A stretch of 64,000 bases of DNA from Carboxylicivirga longa (GCF_050589825.1 NZ_JBNGOZ010000018.1:1-64000); one strand, 5' to 3'; shown: positions 26,819 through 35,580, numbered from the stretch's first letter. Notes: generated from the letters alone by a model not told the origin. Made by a program: numbers and translations.

Positions 26819-28366
26819 TTATTCGTAATATTTATCACCCCGTATGTTATTATGAAAGGGGATTGATTGTTGGTCATCAGACTCTTCATCTATCTTATCA
26901 AGGCCTCGTTTTAAGATATTATGGACAATCTTGTAGTTGAAAACATGATGTTCCAAGGCACGTTTACAAGCATTGCTCAAACGTTGGTTGCCTACTTTCT
27001 TGGCCATAGAAAGTACACCCATGCAGCTGCGATAAGCTTGTTCCGGATGCTGCTTGTGCTCGAGAAGTTGCACAATAAATTCTTTAACTGGTTCATCAAT
27101 GGAAGCTGCCCAGTTGATAAAACGTTGTGGTGTCTAATCGGTGATAAAGCGATGCGTGGTTGCCAGATGCTCACTGTTTGTAGTGTAGTTGTATGGCCTT
27201 AACTCACGCTTGTGGGTAGCAATGCGATTGTATTTATAATAAACTTCGACGGAGGATGATGTATAAAGCAACTTAACGCGTTTGCGGATATACTGGTAAG
27301 GCACGTTGTAATAGTGTTTGTCTTCACCAAGGAGCACATGGCCGTTGAGCATAACTGTAGCCATAGCCTGCTTTTTAATCTCGTAGCGCTCCACAGGTAA
27401 GGGTTTTAAATGTGCTTTTTCATCCTCGATATAGAGCTGATAACGTGATGTTGGTCGTCCGGTAAGCTTAGCGTTATTATGCGTCTCCAACTCCTTCCAG
27501 ATGGCTTTATTCAAGTCTCTGAGATTATGAAACACCTGTCGATTAATAACTGGGTATATGCGCTGATACAGGATTTTTACAGCTCCTTCGGCTAATGATT
27601 TATCCCTTGGCTTATAAGCTCTGGCTGGTAGAATGGTTGTGTCATAATGCTCTGCAAAGTCCTGGAACGTTTCATTGAGCTTCGGTTCATAACGATGGCT
27701 CTTGGTTACGGCTGACTTTAAGTTATCAGGTACAATGGCAGCCGGAACACCATTAAAGAAGTGCAAAGCGTTTTCTACTGATGCAACAAAATCCTCTTTC
27801 TTCTGACTCATCGATGCTTCAGCGTAAGTGTATTGGCTGGCACCCAAAATAGCCACAAAAAACTGCACCTGCTTGACTTCACCACTGTTAAGGTTGACTA
27901 TCTCCAGTGTTTTACCAGCATAGTCAATAAACATCTTGTCGCCCGACTTGTGGTTCATGTGCATCACCGGATTGACCTTCTGGCTCCAACGGCGATAATA
28001 CATCCCAAATTGGCTCGATTTAAAGCCGTCGGGGTGTTTAGCGATGTATTCTCTCCACATGTGCTGCCGGGTAATACCAGTCTTCTTTAATTGCCGTTCA
28101 ACGTATGGGAAGAACTTGTAAAGCGCCTGTTGTTTCGGTGTTAAAACCTCTTGTTGATTATGGCTAAATAACTGCTCAAGTTCGCTGTCACTCTTTTCTT
28201 TAAGGTCATTGATGCTCATTTTGAGCACCGAATACAGGGCGATGTACTTCTTAACCGTATTGCGTGACAACGTCAAGTAGCGACTGATAAACGACTTGCT
28301 TTTACCCTGATGATGTAGATTTAATACTTTTCTTACTTTACTCATGTCTGTTAGTTTATTAGCCAT
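26819..28366 (-). pseudogene. istA: IstA transposase, interrupted by nonsense codon
   Basis: The transposase has an N-terminal helix-turn-helix (HHQGKSKSFISRYLTLSRNT), a DDE integrase core (GDKMFIDYAGKTLEIV with the first Asp, AAIVPDNLKSAV with the second, KPRDKSLAEGAVKIL with the Glu) and a C-terminal domain ending RGDKYYE. An in-frame TAG at 27134-27136 follows HRFITD and is followed in the same frame by TPQRFINWAASIDEPVKEFI and QHPEQAYRSCMGVLSMAKKV, so it is a point nonsense, probably TGG to TAG (relatives have Trp there). With the istB frameshift this IS copy is not autonomous. Confidence 0.9.
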
Positions 28367-28433
28367 AGATTTTAGCATTTGGTTAAATGCAACAATTTAC
28401 AGCTTCAGCAGCATGAAAAAGTCTTTGATTTTA

Positions 28434-28536
28434 CCTGGTCAATTTGCTCCGTTAGAGCCTGGTCACTTTGGAGCGTCAGAGAGTGGTCACTTTCATTCGT
28501 TAGACCTGGTCAATTTAAATCGTTAAGAGGTGGTCA
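28434..28536. repeat. IS21 right terminal repeats
   Basis: On the minus strand five units of about 24 bases start TGACCACCTC, TGACCAGGTC, TGACCACTCT, TGACCAGGCT and TGACCAGG, each with a TAACG- or GACG-like centre. The outermost base is near 28536. Confidence 0.8.
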
Positions 28537-29537
28537 ACTTCAGCGTTTTTTCCAGTTTACCTGATATACACTATTGCCCCGGTACATTAAAAGAAGGAAA
28601 TAAAACCTATTCAGCAACAGCTCTAAAGCGTGTATTCAAGGGGAAGAAGGTAAGTCATATTCTTCCTTACGAGTCGCCGGCAACGAACGCGTTAACTGAT
28701 GAACTGTTTGCGGATAACCGAAAAAGGATGTCTATTTCCGGGGTACAAGAAAAATTCTCTGTTTTGCTGGATAAAAATAAATTGCGTTTAATTACCGAAG
28801 GCGAACAAGGGCAATACATTCTTAAACCTCAACCAAGTGCTGGTAAACATCCTGAAATGATGCCAGCCAACGAGCATTTAACGATGCAAATAGCAAGGCA
28901 GGTTTTTAATATCGAAACGGCCGAAAATGCGCTTATTTTTTTTCGTAACGGCGAACCGGCCTATATTACTAAGCGATTTGATGTTCAAGATGACAACACG
29001 AAGGTGGCACAGGAAGATTTTGCTGCTTTAGCGCTAAGAACGCCTCAAACACATGGCACAAACTATAAATACCTGGGTAACTATTATGATTTATTTGTGA
29101 TAATGAAAAAGTTTGTTCCTGCCTATAATATTGAAGCTCCCAAGCTTTTGAAGCTTATCCTGTTTAATTATTTATTTTCTAACGGCGATGCACATTTTAA
29201 AAACTTTTCACTCATACAAACTGACTTTGGAGATTATAAATTGAGTCCGGCTTACGATTTGTTGAATAGCCGCATTCACATTGAAGATAGGGATTTTGCA
29301 CTGGATGATGGTTTGTTACCTCCAGCTCTGGCAAAGGGAAAAGTGCATGAGCAGTTTTATCAACTTGGTGAGTTGGCAGGCATCAATATCAAACTGATTG
29401 ATAATATTTTTGCTCTGCTCAGTTCCGGGAAGGATGATGTTTTAAGGTTAATTAGTCACTCCTATCTGTCTGAAAAGTTGAAGCGTAACTACGAACAGGC
29501 CTATTTAACACGGTTAAAAAAACTGAACAGGAAATAA
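28530..29537 (+). CDS. hipT: HipT-type kinase, orphan copy B fused to IS end
   Basis: From 28555 onward the sequence is nearly identical to hipT copy A (six residue changes in 326). All kinase residues are retained: the SIS motif, the YILKP lysine, NGDAHFKN and LSPAYDLL. The native start codon and the hipB and hipS genes are absent; the reading frame instead opens with a GTG at 28530 within the IS21 right end, adding MVNFSVFSS before LPDIHYC. The coding frame is intact after an IS junction, so the protein could be made only if transcription comes from the IS end. Without hipB or hipS next to it, it would be a toxin lacking local antitoxin, perhaps silent or neutralised by the copy A antitoxins. 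Confidence 0.8.
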   Translation: MVNFSVFSSLPDIHYCPGTLKEGNKTYSATALKRVFKGKKVSHILPYESPATNALTDELFADNRKRMSISGVQEKFSVLLDKNKLRLITEGEQGQYILKPQPSAGKHPEMMPANEHLTMQIARQVFNIETAENALIFFRNGEPAYITKRFDVQDDNTKVAQEDFAALALRTPQTHGTNYKYLGNYYDLFVIMKKFVPAYNIEAPKLLKLILFNYLFSNGDAHFKNFSLIQTDFGDYKLSPAYDLLNSRIHIEDRDFALDDGLLPPALAKGKVHEQFYQLGELAGINIKLIDNIFALLSSGKDDVLRLISHSYLSEKLKRNYEQAYLTRLKKLNRK

Positions 29538-29724
29538 GGGGTAGCTCTTAGGTGTTAGGTTCTGGCTATTAGTGTCTATCAATTGAAATTCGTGTATTTT
29601 TTGGCAGAAAATATAAGCAAGCTGCCAATAGTGTTGATACTAAAATATTGATAATTAGTACTTTTGTGACTCGTCCAGGTTGGGGTTAGTTAGGAGATGC
29701 AATGAAAAAGTATCAAGGGTCAAG
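28555..29724. repeat. Duplicated tract 1, copy B (hipT plus 3' flank)
   Basis: Near-identical to 2288-3461 including the noncoding segment after the stop codon. Similarity stops at CAAGGGTCAAG, where copy A carries the GC-rich repeat and copy B goes directly into the hydrolase 3' end. Confidence 0.9.
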
Positions 29725-29730
29725 ATTCGT

Positions 29731-30543
29731 CTAGTGCGGTTTATAGAAGAAGTTGTTAAGTATATTGATAAAAGGAGTATGCCACACCGGGCTAGCAGAG
29801 ATCAGGTCATGTCCGTAGTTAGGTGCGATCCATAAATATGCGTTAGGTATAGAGCGGTATAACTCAAGGGCTGTTTCAACCGGAAAAAGGATATCCCGGT
29901 CGCCTTGAATGATTAGCGTTTTAGTACGGATGGTTGAAAGCATCGGCGCAGTGAAATTTATGTCGTTGTAGGATTCGGAAAAGCCATTGAGTTGATGAAG
30001 AAGTTCCCTGACTTGCTTTTCCCCCCGTGGGTGTATTTTTAAGTAATAATCCCTTGTTGCTTTGTTAAGTGTTTCATAGGTATAATCCTTAAGAACATTA
30101 CGACTAGACTTGGGGAAGTAAGGCGCTGTGCCAATCAAAACCATGGCTTCCAGTCTGGAGGTATCCATAAGGGCCATGTGTAAAAGCGTGAGGCCTCCGG
30201 CACTATAGCCAATAGCTTTGAATTTATTAATATCAAGATGATCTAATAGGCTGTAGATGTCAATGGCGGATTGTTTACATGTGAATTTATGCGCCGGGTT
30301 GGTAGACTGTCCATGCCCTCGCAAATCAGGGATTATAAGTTGATAATGAGATGAAAGAGAATCAATCAGATGATACCAGTCAGCATGTGTTTGTGTAAAG
30401 CCATGCAAAAGAACAAGTGGGGATCCTTCTCCATAGCTCTCGTAATAAATATCCACGTCTTTTAAATGGACGATTTCGTTGGTTTGGCTACAACATAAAA
30501 TGACATTATAGATAAATAGAAAGAATACTATGTGAGTCTTCAT
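29731..30543 (-). CDS. Secreted alpha/beta hydrolase (copy B paralogue)
   Basis: A 270-residue alpha/beta hydrolase aligned end to end with the 3585-4403 product but clearly diverged. The signal peptide is MKTHIVFFLFIYNVILCC, the oxyanion region is LVLLHGFTQ, the nucleophile Ser114 lies in GYSAGG, an Asp is in IQGDRDILF and the His in APNYGHDLI. As in copy A it lies between hipT and the S10 gene on the opposite strand to hipT. Here an esterase remnant lies between it and the S10 gene. The substrate cannot be named. Confidence 0.87.
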   Translation of the reverse strand: MKTHIVFFLFIYNVILCCSQTNEIVHLKDVDIYYESYGEGSPLVLLHGFTQTHADWYHLIDSLSSHYQLIIPDLRGHGQSTNPAHKFTCKQSAIDIYSLLDHLDINKFKAIGYSAGGLTLLHMALMDTSRLEAMVLIGTAPYFPKSSRNVLKDYTYETLNKATRDYYLKIHPRGEKQVRELLHQLNGFSESYNDINFTAPMLSTIRTKTLIIQGDRDILFPVETALELYRSIPNAYLWIAPNYGHDLISASPVWHTPFINILNNFFYKPH

Positions 30544-30555
30544 AAGATATTGATT

Positions 30556-30882
30556 TTAATGATTGAGTACGAATTTTATTCCTTTAGTTAATGCGGCCGG
30601 GAACATCGAGTAGTGGGTTTCATTTCCAATAATAGCTGTTTGGTAGACGAAGCCTGTATAGTTACGCTCCTCGATGATCTTATTAAAGTCATGCCATGGT
30701 TCCACCATTGTAAACTGCCTATTGAAAAAAATACAATACCAATTATCCTACGATTAGGATCAGAAAGTTTATATTCATTCTCAATAAAAGGCAGTAATTC
30801 TTATCTGCACATTGCTTTTTTGCCCAAAGCCGAAGGTGCAAAACAGGGTTATCACGAGGCATGCTAGAAGGGAAAGTTTCAT
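30556..30882 (-). pseudogene. Remnant of a secreted PF00756-type esterase
   Basis: On the minus strand an ATG at 30882 opens a clean signal peptide (MKLSLLACLVITLFCTFGFG), followed by QKSNVQIRITAFY and a stop. In another frame nearer the hydrolase the C-terminus of an esterase family protein is readable: QFTMVEPWHDFNKIIEERNY, TGFVYQTAIIGNETHYSMFP, AALTKGIKFVLNH, stop at 30556. The HYSMFPAALTKG ending is characteristic of the Fes/IroE-like and feruloyl-esterase-like family, with the catalytic His. The middle of the gene, including the nucleophile, is deleted. No counterpart lies between the hydrolase and S10 genes in copy A, where they are only eight bases apart. Confidence 0.7.
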
Positions 30883-30897
30883 GGCTTGATAGAAAAA

Positions 30898-32394
30898 TTA
30901 ATAAGCGGATTTAATAAATTGGTTTAGATCTTCGCTCAACTTTTGTAACTGGGTTTGGTCATTGTATATCATGTGACCGGCTTCGTAGTATTTAATGGTG
31001 ACGTTGTCTTTAGTATTCTCTTCAAAATGGATATGGTCAAAACAATAGTTGGTTACAGAGAAGGGGGTGGCACCATCATAGTAACCTGCTGCTACAAATA
31101 TCTTAAGAAAAGGATTCTTAATCAACGCTCTACTAATGTCTTCACCCAAGTAGATTGGCCGACCTTTAAATTTGCCTAGTTTCCAACGATTAGCTATAGA
31201 GCTGTTAAAGGTAATGTACTGACGATCATCCGGGTAGTTAAGATCTGTTTTTAGGTATTGGAAAAATGTGGATGAATATGAACCGTCCATAAATGTGGTA
31301 CTTGGGTCATATATGGCATAATTAGACCAACTGTCAGTTGGATTAATCCGTCTTGTTAAACGGGAGTCGTACCGACCTATCATCAGACCTTCCTTTTCAA
31401 GTAGTTTGTCATAGAACATTTTAGTGCTAATGCGCAACTTCTTGCTTTTTAGATATTCCACATCTAAACCTGTGAATTCAGAGAGGTTTAATGCAAGACT
31501 GTTTAACTCTGATTCTGATAGGTTATTTCCTTTTATTATTGCCAGAGCAAGTTCATTATGGGCAAATGTCTCTGATTTTTTGATGGTTGAAAACAGGTCT
31601 GGCATTAAATCATCATTTAATTTATTATGGAACCAGGCCGTTGCCGTGTAAAATGGTAAGGTGGTCATATATGGTAGCTCATTACCCGGGGAGTCCCAGG
31701 TGAGTATATCATTTGTAAATGGAGAAATAAGCATGATACCATTGATATACAAGCCGTATTCGTTCTGCAAAAAGGATGTTACTCCACAAGCTCTAAAGCC
31801 GCCATAGCTTTCTCCAATGATTAGTTTTGGAGAATTAAAGCGATTATTTTTAGATAAGTATAGGCGAATGAATTCGGCAGTCGCCTGAATATCTTCATCA
31901 ATCCCATAGAAGAAGTCTTGAGAAGTTGGATCAAGAGCAATGCTAAAGCCAGTACCCACAGGATCGATGAAGACCAGGTCGGTATTTGGCAGCACCGAAT
32001 AGATGTTATCAATCAGATGATAAGGGGGAGGTGTTGATCGACCATTGTCACTCATTTTTACTCTTTTGGGACCAAGAATCCCCAGATTCAACCAAAATGA
32101 AGAAGAGCCAGGACCTCCGTTGAAAGAAAAGGTAACCGGCCGGTTAGTTATGTTATCATCTAAAGAATAAGCTACATAAAAGATAGAGGCTGCTGGCTTT
32201 TGGTCTTTATTCTTGAGGATGATGGTGCCAGCTGTTGCTGTGTAGTTGAGTGTAGAATTATTAATTACCAGTTTGTGTTTGGTTTTAACTGTTTGCTCCT
32301 TTAGCTCCAGACTCTTTTTTTCCTCTTGTGCTAATATAAATGAGAAGCAAAATGAAATTGTAAGAGCAAGTAATGTAGTGGTTATGGATTTCAT
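30898..32394 (-). CDS. Secreted S10-type serine carboxypeptidase (copy B, intact)
   Basis: A 498-residue protein from the ATG at 32394, with signal peptide MKSITTTLLALTISFCFSFI. S10 features in order are TFSFNGGPGSSSFWLNLGIL (oxyanion loop), TDLVFIDPVGTGFS, LIIGESYGGFRA with the nucleophile Ser, VAAGYYDGATPFS with the catalytic Asp, and YYEAGHMIY with the catalytic His. S10 carboxypeptidases trim C-terminal residues from peptides. The C-terminal half is nearly identical to the broken copy at 4412-5907, the N-terminal 200 residues only moderately similar. It starts close to the GC-rich region and reads toward the hydrolase. Confidence 0.93.
   Translation of the reverse strand: MKSITTTLLALTISFCFSFILAQEEKKSLELKEQTVKTKHKLVINNSTLNYTATAGTIILKNKDQKPAASIFYVAYSLDDNITNRPVTFSFNGGPGSSSFWLNLGILGPKRVKMSDNGRSTPPPYHLIDNIYSVLPNTDLVFIDPVGTGFSIALDPTSQDFFYGIDEDIQATAEFIRLYLSKNNRFNSPKLIIGESYGGFRACGVTSFLQNEYGLYINGIMLISPFTNDILTWDSPGNELPYMTTLPFYTATAWFHNKLNDDLMPDLFSTIKKSETFAHNELALAIIKGNNLSESELNSLALNLSEFTGLDVEYLKSKKLRISTKMFYDKLLEKEGLMIGRYDSRLTRRINPTDSWSNYAIYDPSTTFMDGSYSSTFFQYLKTDLNYPDDRQYITFNSSIANRWKLGKFKGRPIYLGEDISRALIKNPFLKIFVAAGYYDGATPFSVTNYCFDHIHFEENTKDNVTIKYYEAGHMIYNDQTQLQKLSEDLNQFIKSAY
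30968..31856. repeat. Duplicated tract 2, copy B (S10 C-terminal half)
   Basis: Nearly identical to 4482-5370 and exactly the same length, 889 bases, with sharp edges inside the S10 gene. Confidence 0.9.
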
Positions 32395-32557
32395 GACAGT
32401 GTAATTTAGATTGTATTCGAACGAGAACAAGACTATCAGGGAGGTGTCCATAAAATTACCGGGTTAAATAAGATTTGTCAATACTGAAATTAAACATTTA
32501 AGTTATACAGATATAAATATCACATGGTAGTGGCAGTATGAAGCATAAAATGAGGCT

Positions 32558-33030
32558 CAAGCGCCTGCGGCTAGCGTAGGATGGAAGCGCAATGAGTCCT
32601 TCGGCAAGCTCAGGAGCCGGAACGGAGGACGGTGGATGAGGTGGCGGAGGCGGTTTGCGGTGGAATAGCGGGTCGAGCCGACTGCGAGTGGAGCAAGGGT
32701 GGCAGGTTGAGAGCGATGAAATAGCGGAAACTGCCATAGCTTGGTAGTGGAGGTACGGAACGGACAAGCCGAGGGATGGCAGATTTTTGTACTGGCTGGA
32801 GTGAATACGGAGGCCAGTGCAAAAATGTGACCCCGTAAGGGCTTTGCCCACGGGGCGCAGCAGCCCGATGCCCGCAGCGACTAGCAGGCGAGCCAAACAC
32901 AGGCAGCGCTTGGGGTGAGGGCTTATTGGCCGAACAGGCGCAGCGTAGCAAGGCGGTGATGACAATGTGCCCGAGGCACAAAGAGAGCTGCCGTGAGGAA
33001 GACCGTGGGAGTTGCAAAGGGCGTGACGGA
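32558..33030. other. GC-rich, hairpin-rich non-coding region
   Basis: This stretch is visibly richer in G and C than its surroundings and reads without convincing protein on either strand: the long minus-strand open frames are Pro/Ser/Arg/Leu-rich shadows. It contains strong self-complementary elements. TTTTTGTACTGGC (32784-32796) pairs with GCCAGTGCAAAAA (32813-32825), one G-T wobble. Six bases on, CCCCGT ... ACGGGG (32831-32855) encloses GGGC TTT GCCC. TGGCAG/CTGCCA occurs near 32700-32740. Its left edge is repeated in truncated form at 164-205, 3458-3514 and 6032-6070. A structured RNA, a transfer/replication origin or a degraded mobile-element end are all possible. Confidence 0.5.
32784..32855. 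ncRNA. Candidate structured RNA: two adjacent hairpins
   Basis: A 13-base-pair stem with a 16-base loop at 32784-32825 is followed after five bases by a nested stem at 32831-32855 (six pairs, two-base bulge, four pairs, TTT loop). Transcription and strand are unknown; I infer structure from the inverted repeats only. Confidence 0.35.
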
Positions 33031-33503
33031 TTGGCGAATATTAAAGTGGTGAGTACTGAGTAATGAGTAGTGAGATGATTTGCCGCTTGACTAATTAAAG
33101 ACGAATTGGTGAACTGTGAAATTGATGAATTGATGAGGTTTGGGATTAATGATTGTTAGCTATGAAATAGGGAATGAGCCACCCGGAGGGCGAGACAGCG
33201 GATGCCGAGACTTTAAAAATTGACACGGAGGCATTGGCTGGCACGATACGGCATGCGCTTTTGCCGACAAGGGATGACGAACACCGATGGACCTGGTCAA
33301 GTATGTTGGGATGTTCGATTAATGATGAGGGGAATAGTTGAAGGGTTGAATTGATAAACTGGTTGAGGAGTTTATTAGTTGAAGGGTTGAGGTGAATAAC
33401 TGGGGAACTGAGAATTTGGTGAACTATTTAACTGAGGGATTGGGGATGTTGGGATTGTCATTTATCAGGATTTATTTATATTTAAGCTTTATCTGTCAGT
33501 ATT
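33031..33503. other. Low-complexity intergenic sequence before the HNH gene
   Basis: No gene seen. Positions about 33340-33440 consist of degenerate repeats of the kind TTGAAGGGTTGA and GGGGAACTGAG or GGTGAACTG. The same family recurs at 35430-35580 and 36360-36490. The last 50 bases are AT-rich and would carry the promoter of the HNH gene. Confidence 0.6.
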
Positions 33504-34567
33504 ATGAACGAATTAATTGTAACCCCTCAATCTAAGCTTCCTCCGGTATTTGCCAATATGAGTGCCAGCTATAAGGCTTATTGGTTTATTGGTATACTTG
33601 AATGCTTGGTTGAAGAAGGGTTGGAGGAGATTCCGATACGGCGTATTTGTGCGCGTATGCTGGTAAATGCCTGGTATCCGGTTCATTTTTTTAAGCTGCA
33701 TTTTGGGGGGCTCAGGATTTAATTAGTCAGCATAATGACTTTGTGAAGGAATATCGGGGATTAGCAGCTGATATTAGGAAGAACAATCTATTAGAGATAT
33801 TAACAGAAACAGCAGATAAAGAGATTGTTGAGAAGGTAATGCATTTTAGAAAGCATGTGCCCTTCCGCTTCTTATCGCCCTGGATCGGTTATAAGAGTGA
33901 TACTCAGGTAGAGAAAGATTCTCAGGATTATAAAAATGAAGCTCCCTATGCAATCTTTCGTGACCGTAATACCATTGTCATAAATTCTACATGGATATCC
34001 TTTTTGAAATCGAATTATAAGCTTTTGATTGATTATGGTTATTGGTGTTTATCGCAATATGTTCAGTCAAAAAATCCAGGGGTACCTGATATTGCGGGTA
34101 AGTTAATAAAACCGGCCGTAAGAGGAAGTTTAGTGGCGCAGCGTATGTACTGGCAAATTGTTTTTGACCAAGTCGAACAGTTACAGTGCATTTATACCCA
34201 TAAACAGCTTACGCCCCAAAAGTTTGACGTTGAACATTACATACCATGGAGTTTTACTGCTCATAACTTGATTTGGAATCTGGTACCAGCTGATTCAAGT
34301 ATCAATTCATCAAAAAATAATAAGTTGCCGAATAAAAGTTTTTTGAAGGATTTTGTTGATTTACAAAGAATGGGTTTGCAAATTGTATTCGATAAAAGTC
34401 CGAAGAACAAGTTATTAGATGACTTTGCTGTATTTGGTGTTTCTGTCAAAGAATTGCTTAATTTACCCTCACATCGGTTCTTCGAGCTTTATGACAATCA
34501 AATATCACCCCAGTTGCAGTTGGCTCATCAACTGGGATTTGCTTATTGGAACTACCCAAATCATTAA
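33504..34567 (+). pseudogene. HNH endonuclease, frameshifted at a poly-G run
   Basis: Two overlapping frames encode one protein. The N-terminal part (33504-33722) is LPPVFANMSASYKAYWFIGI ... RICARMLVNAWYPVHFFKLH. After a run of six G (33705-33710) the correct continuation AQDLISQHNDFVKEYRGLAA lies two bases out of frame and continues to 34567. The C-terminal part contains the HNH core: KFDVEHYIPWSF, then HNLIWNLVPADSSINSSKNN and KLP. With four or seven G the frame would be continuous. Whether this is a lesion, phase variation or a sequencing error is undecided. It lies four bases upstream of a methyltransferase-HIT gene, so the two probably function together in nucleic-acid processing or defence. 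A shortened product from GTG 33743 would retain the HNH core. Confidence 0.82.
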
Positions 34568-34570
34568 AGT

Positions 34571-35419
34571 ATGACAAAGAATCATTCCCACCTGACGGCC
34601 AAAGAACGCGATAAAATTTCTTTTCCAACAAATTGGCTCTTGCGCAATGGCTTACTTCGCGGACGCATATTGGATTTTGGTTGCGGCTTAGGGGCTGATA
34701 CGAAGGGACTGCAAGCGGCAGGGTTTGATGTGGAAGCTTATGATCCGTATTACAAGCCTAAGCTACTTGATGGTTATTTTGATACCATTATTTGTCAGTA
34801 TGTGATAAATGTGCTTGAAGAGAAATATCAGGAGCAAATAATTCTGGAGATGAGCTCCAAGCTGGCGCCCGGCGGCAGTGTATTTATCACAGTAAGACGT
34901 GATGTTAGATATCAAGGCTATCGAACGCATAAAATCCATCAGAAAACCACTTATCAACGTAATGTTCTTCTTAATTTCCCATCAGTATATGTGAATGATT
35001 TTTGTGAAATATACCAGATCAAGCGCAAAGTAGATCATCCTGTTAAATCAGCTTGTATTTTCTGCAGGCCATCTAATAAACTAAAGTATATCGCCGAATC
35101 ATCAAACGCATTTGCGGTGTATGATGGCTATCCGGTAAGCAAAGGGCATGCCTTGGTAATACCCAAGATGCATGAAGCAGATTATTTTAGCTTATCCAGC
35201 TCTTTGCAGCATGAGCTTGTTGATGTTGTGGCTTTTGTCAAGAATTATCTGAGGCATAAATATATGCCTGATGGTTTTAATGTGGGCATTAATGTGGGGC
35301 AGGCAGCCGGCCAGACGGTTTTTCATGTACATATTCATATTATACCCCGTTATAAGGGCGATACACCTAATCCCAAAGGCGGTGTACGACACGTTATAAA
35401 AGGTAAAGGGTTTTATTAG
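34571..35419 (+). CDS. Bifunctional SAM methyltransferase / HIT-domain protein
   Basis: A 282-residue fusion. Residues about 10-170 are a class I methyltransferase: motif I ILDFGCGLGADTKGL, then FDVEAYDPYYKP, DTIICQYVINVL and LAPGGSVFITVRRDV. Residues about 175-282 are a HIT domain with a CIFC start, AVYDGYPVSKGHALVIPK, GINVGQAAGQTVFHVHIHII and PRYKGDTPNPKGG, including the histidine triad HVHIH. HIT proteins hydrolyse or transfer nucleotidyl groups. The fusion has been annotated in other Bacteroidota; its reaction is unknown. Close coupling to an HNH nuclease (four-base gap) suggests a nucleic-acid modification, repair or defence unit. The DPYY stretch resembles methyltransferases associated with DNA modification islands, from memory and not checked. 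Confidence 0.85.
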   Translation: MTKNHSHLTAKERDKISFPTNWLLRNGLLRGRILDFGCGLGADTKGLQAAGFDVEAYDPYYKPKLLDGYFDTIICQYVINVLEEKYQEQIILEMSSKLAPGGSVFITVRRDVRYQGYRTHKIHQKTTYQRNVLLNFPSVYVNDFCEIYQIKRKVDHPVKSACIFCRPSNKLKYIAESSNAFAVYDGYPVSKGHALVIPKMHEADYFSLSSSLQHELVDVVAFVKNYLRHKYMPDGFNVGINVGQAAGQTVFHVHIHIIPRYKGDTPNPKGGVRHVIKGKGFY

Positions 35420-35429
35420 GTGGGATTTA

Positions 35430-35580
35430 TGATGTGAGGGATAGTTGAAGAGTTTATGCGTTGAAGTGAATAACTGGTGAGCTGGTTAGTTGGTGAACTG
35501 AGAAACTGGTGATCCGGTGAGTTGAAAAAATGGTTTAAGAGTAGAATAGTTGAACTGAGGAATTGGAGAAGGTGAGTAAT
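35430..35580. repeat. Degenerate GGTGAACTG-type low-complexity repeat
   Basis: Variants of ACTGGTGAGCTGG, TTGGTGAACTG, GAGTTGAAAAAATGG and TAGTTGAACTG follow each other with irregular spacing. It continues the same pattern as 33340-33440 and 36360-36490, flanking the mobile-element genes. Confidence 0.6.

Larger units (their letters stand above)
25946..28536 (-). mobile_element. IS21-family insertion sequence, both genes damaged
   Basis: The element contains istA and istB on the minus strand, bounded by multiple terminal repeats of about 24 bases. On the left these begin TGACCACC at 25946, 25970 and 25994; on the right the inverted form begins at 28536 and occurs five times (variants TGACCACC, TGACCAGG, TGACCACT, spaced 23-24 bases) back to about 28434. 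Such repeats are binding sites for IstA in this family. No target duplication is recognisable, because the left flank is another transposase fragment and the right flank is hipT: the insertion was followed by, or caused, a rearrangement. The exact outer ends may be off by several bases. Confidence 0.88.

Noticed and set aside
28344..28564. Short plus-strand frames in the IS21 right end
   Set aside because: They are translations of the IS terminal repeats and have no coding support.
32498..33017. Two long overlapping minus-strand open frames (155 and 135 codons)
   Set aside because: Both are Pro/Ser/Arg/Leu-rich readings of the GC-rich structured region in different frames, with no signal peptide or domain; the length results from GC-rich composition lacking stop codons.
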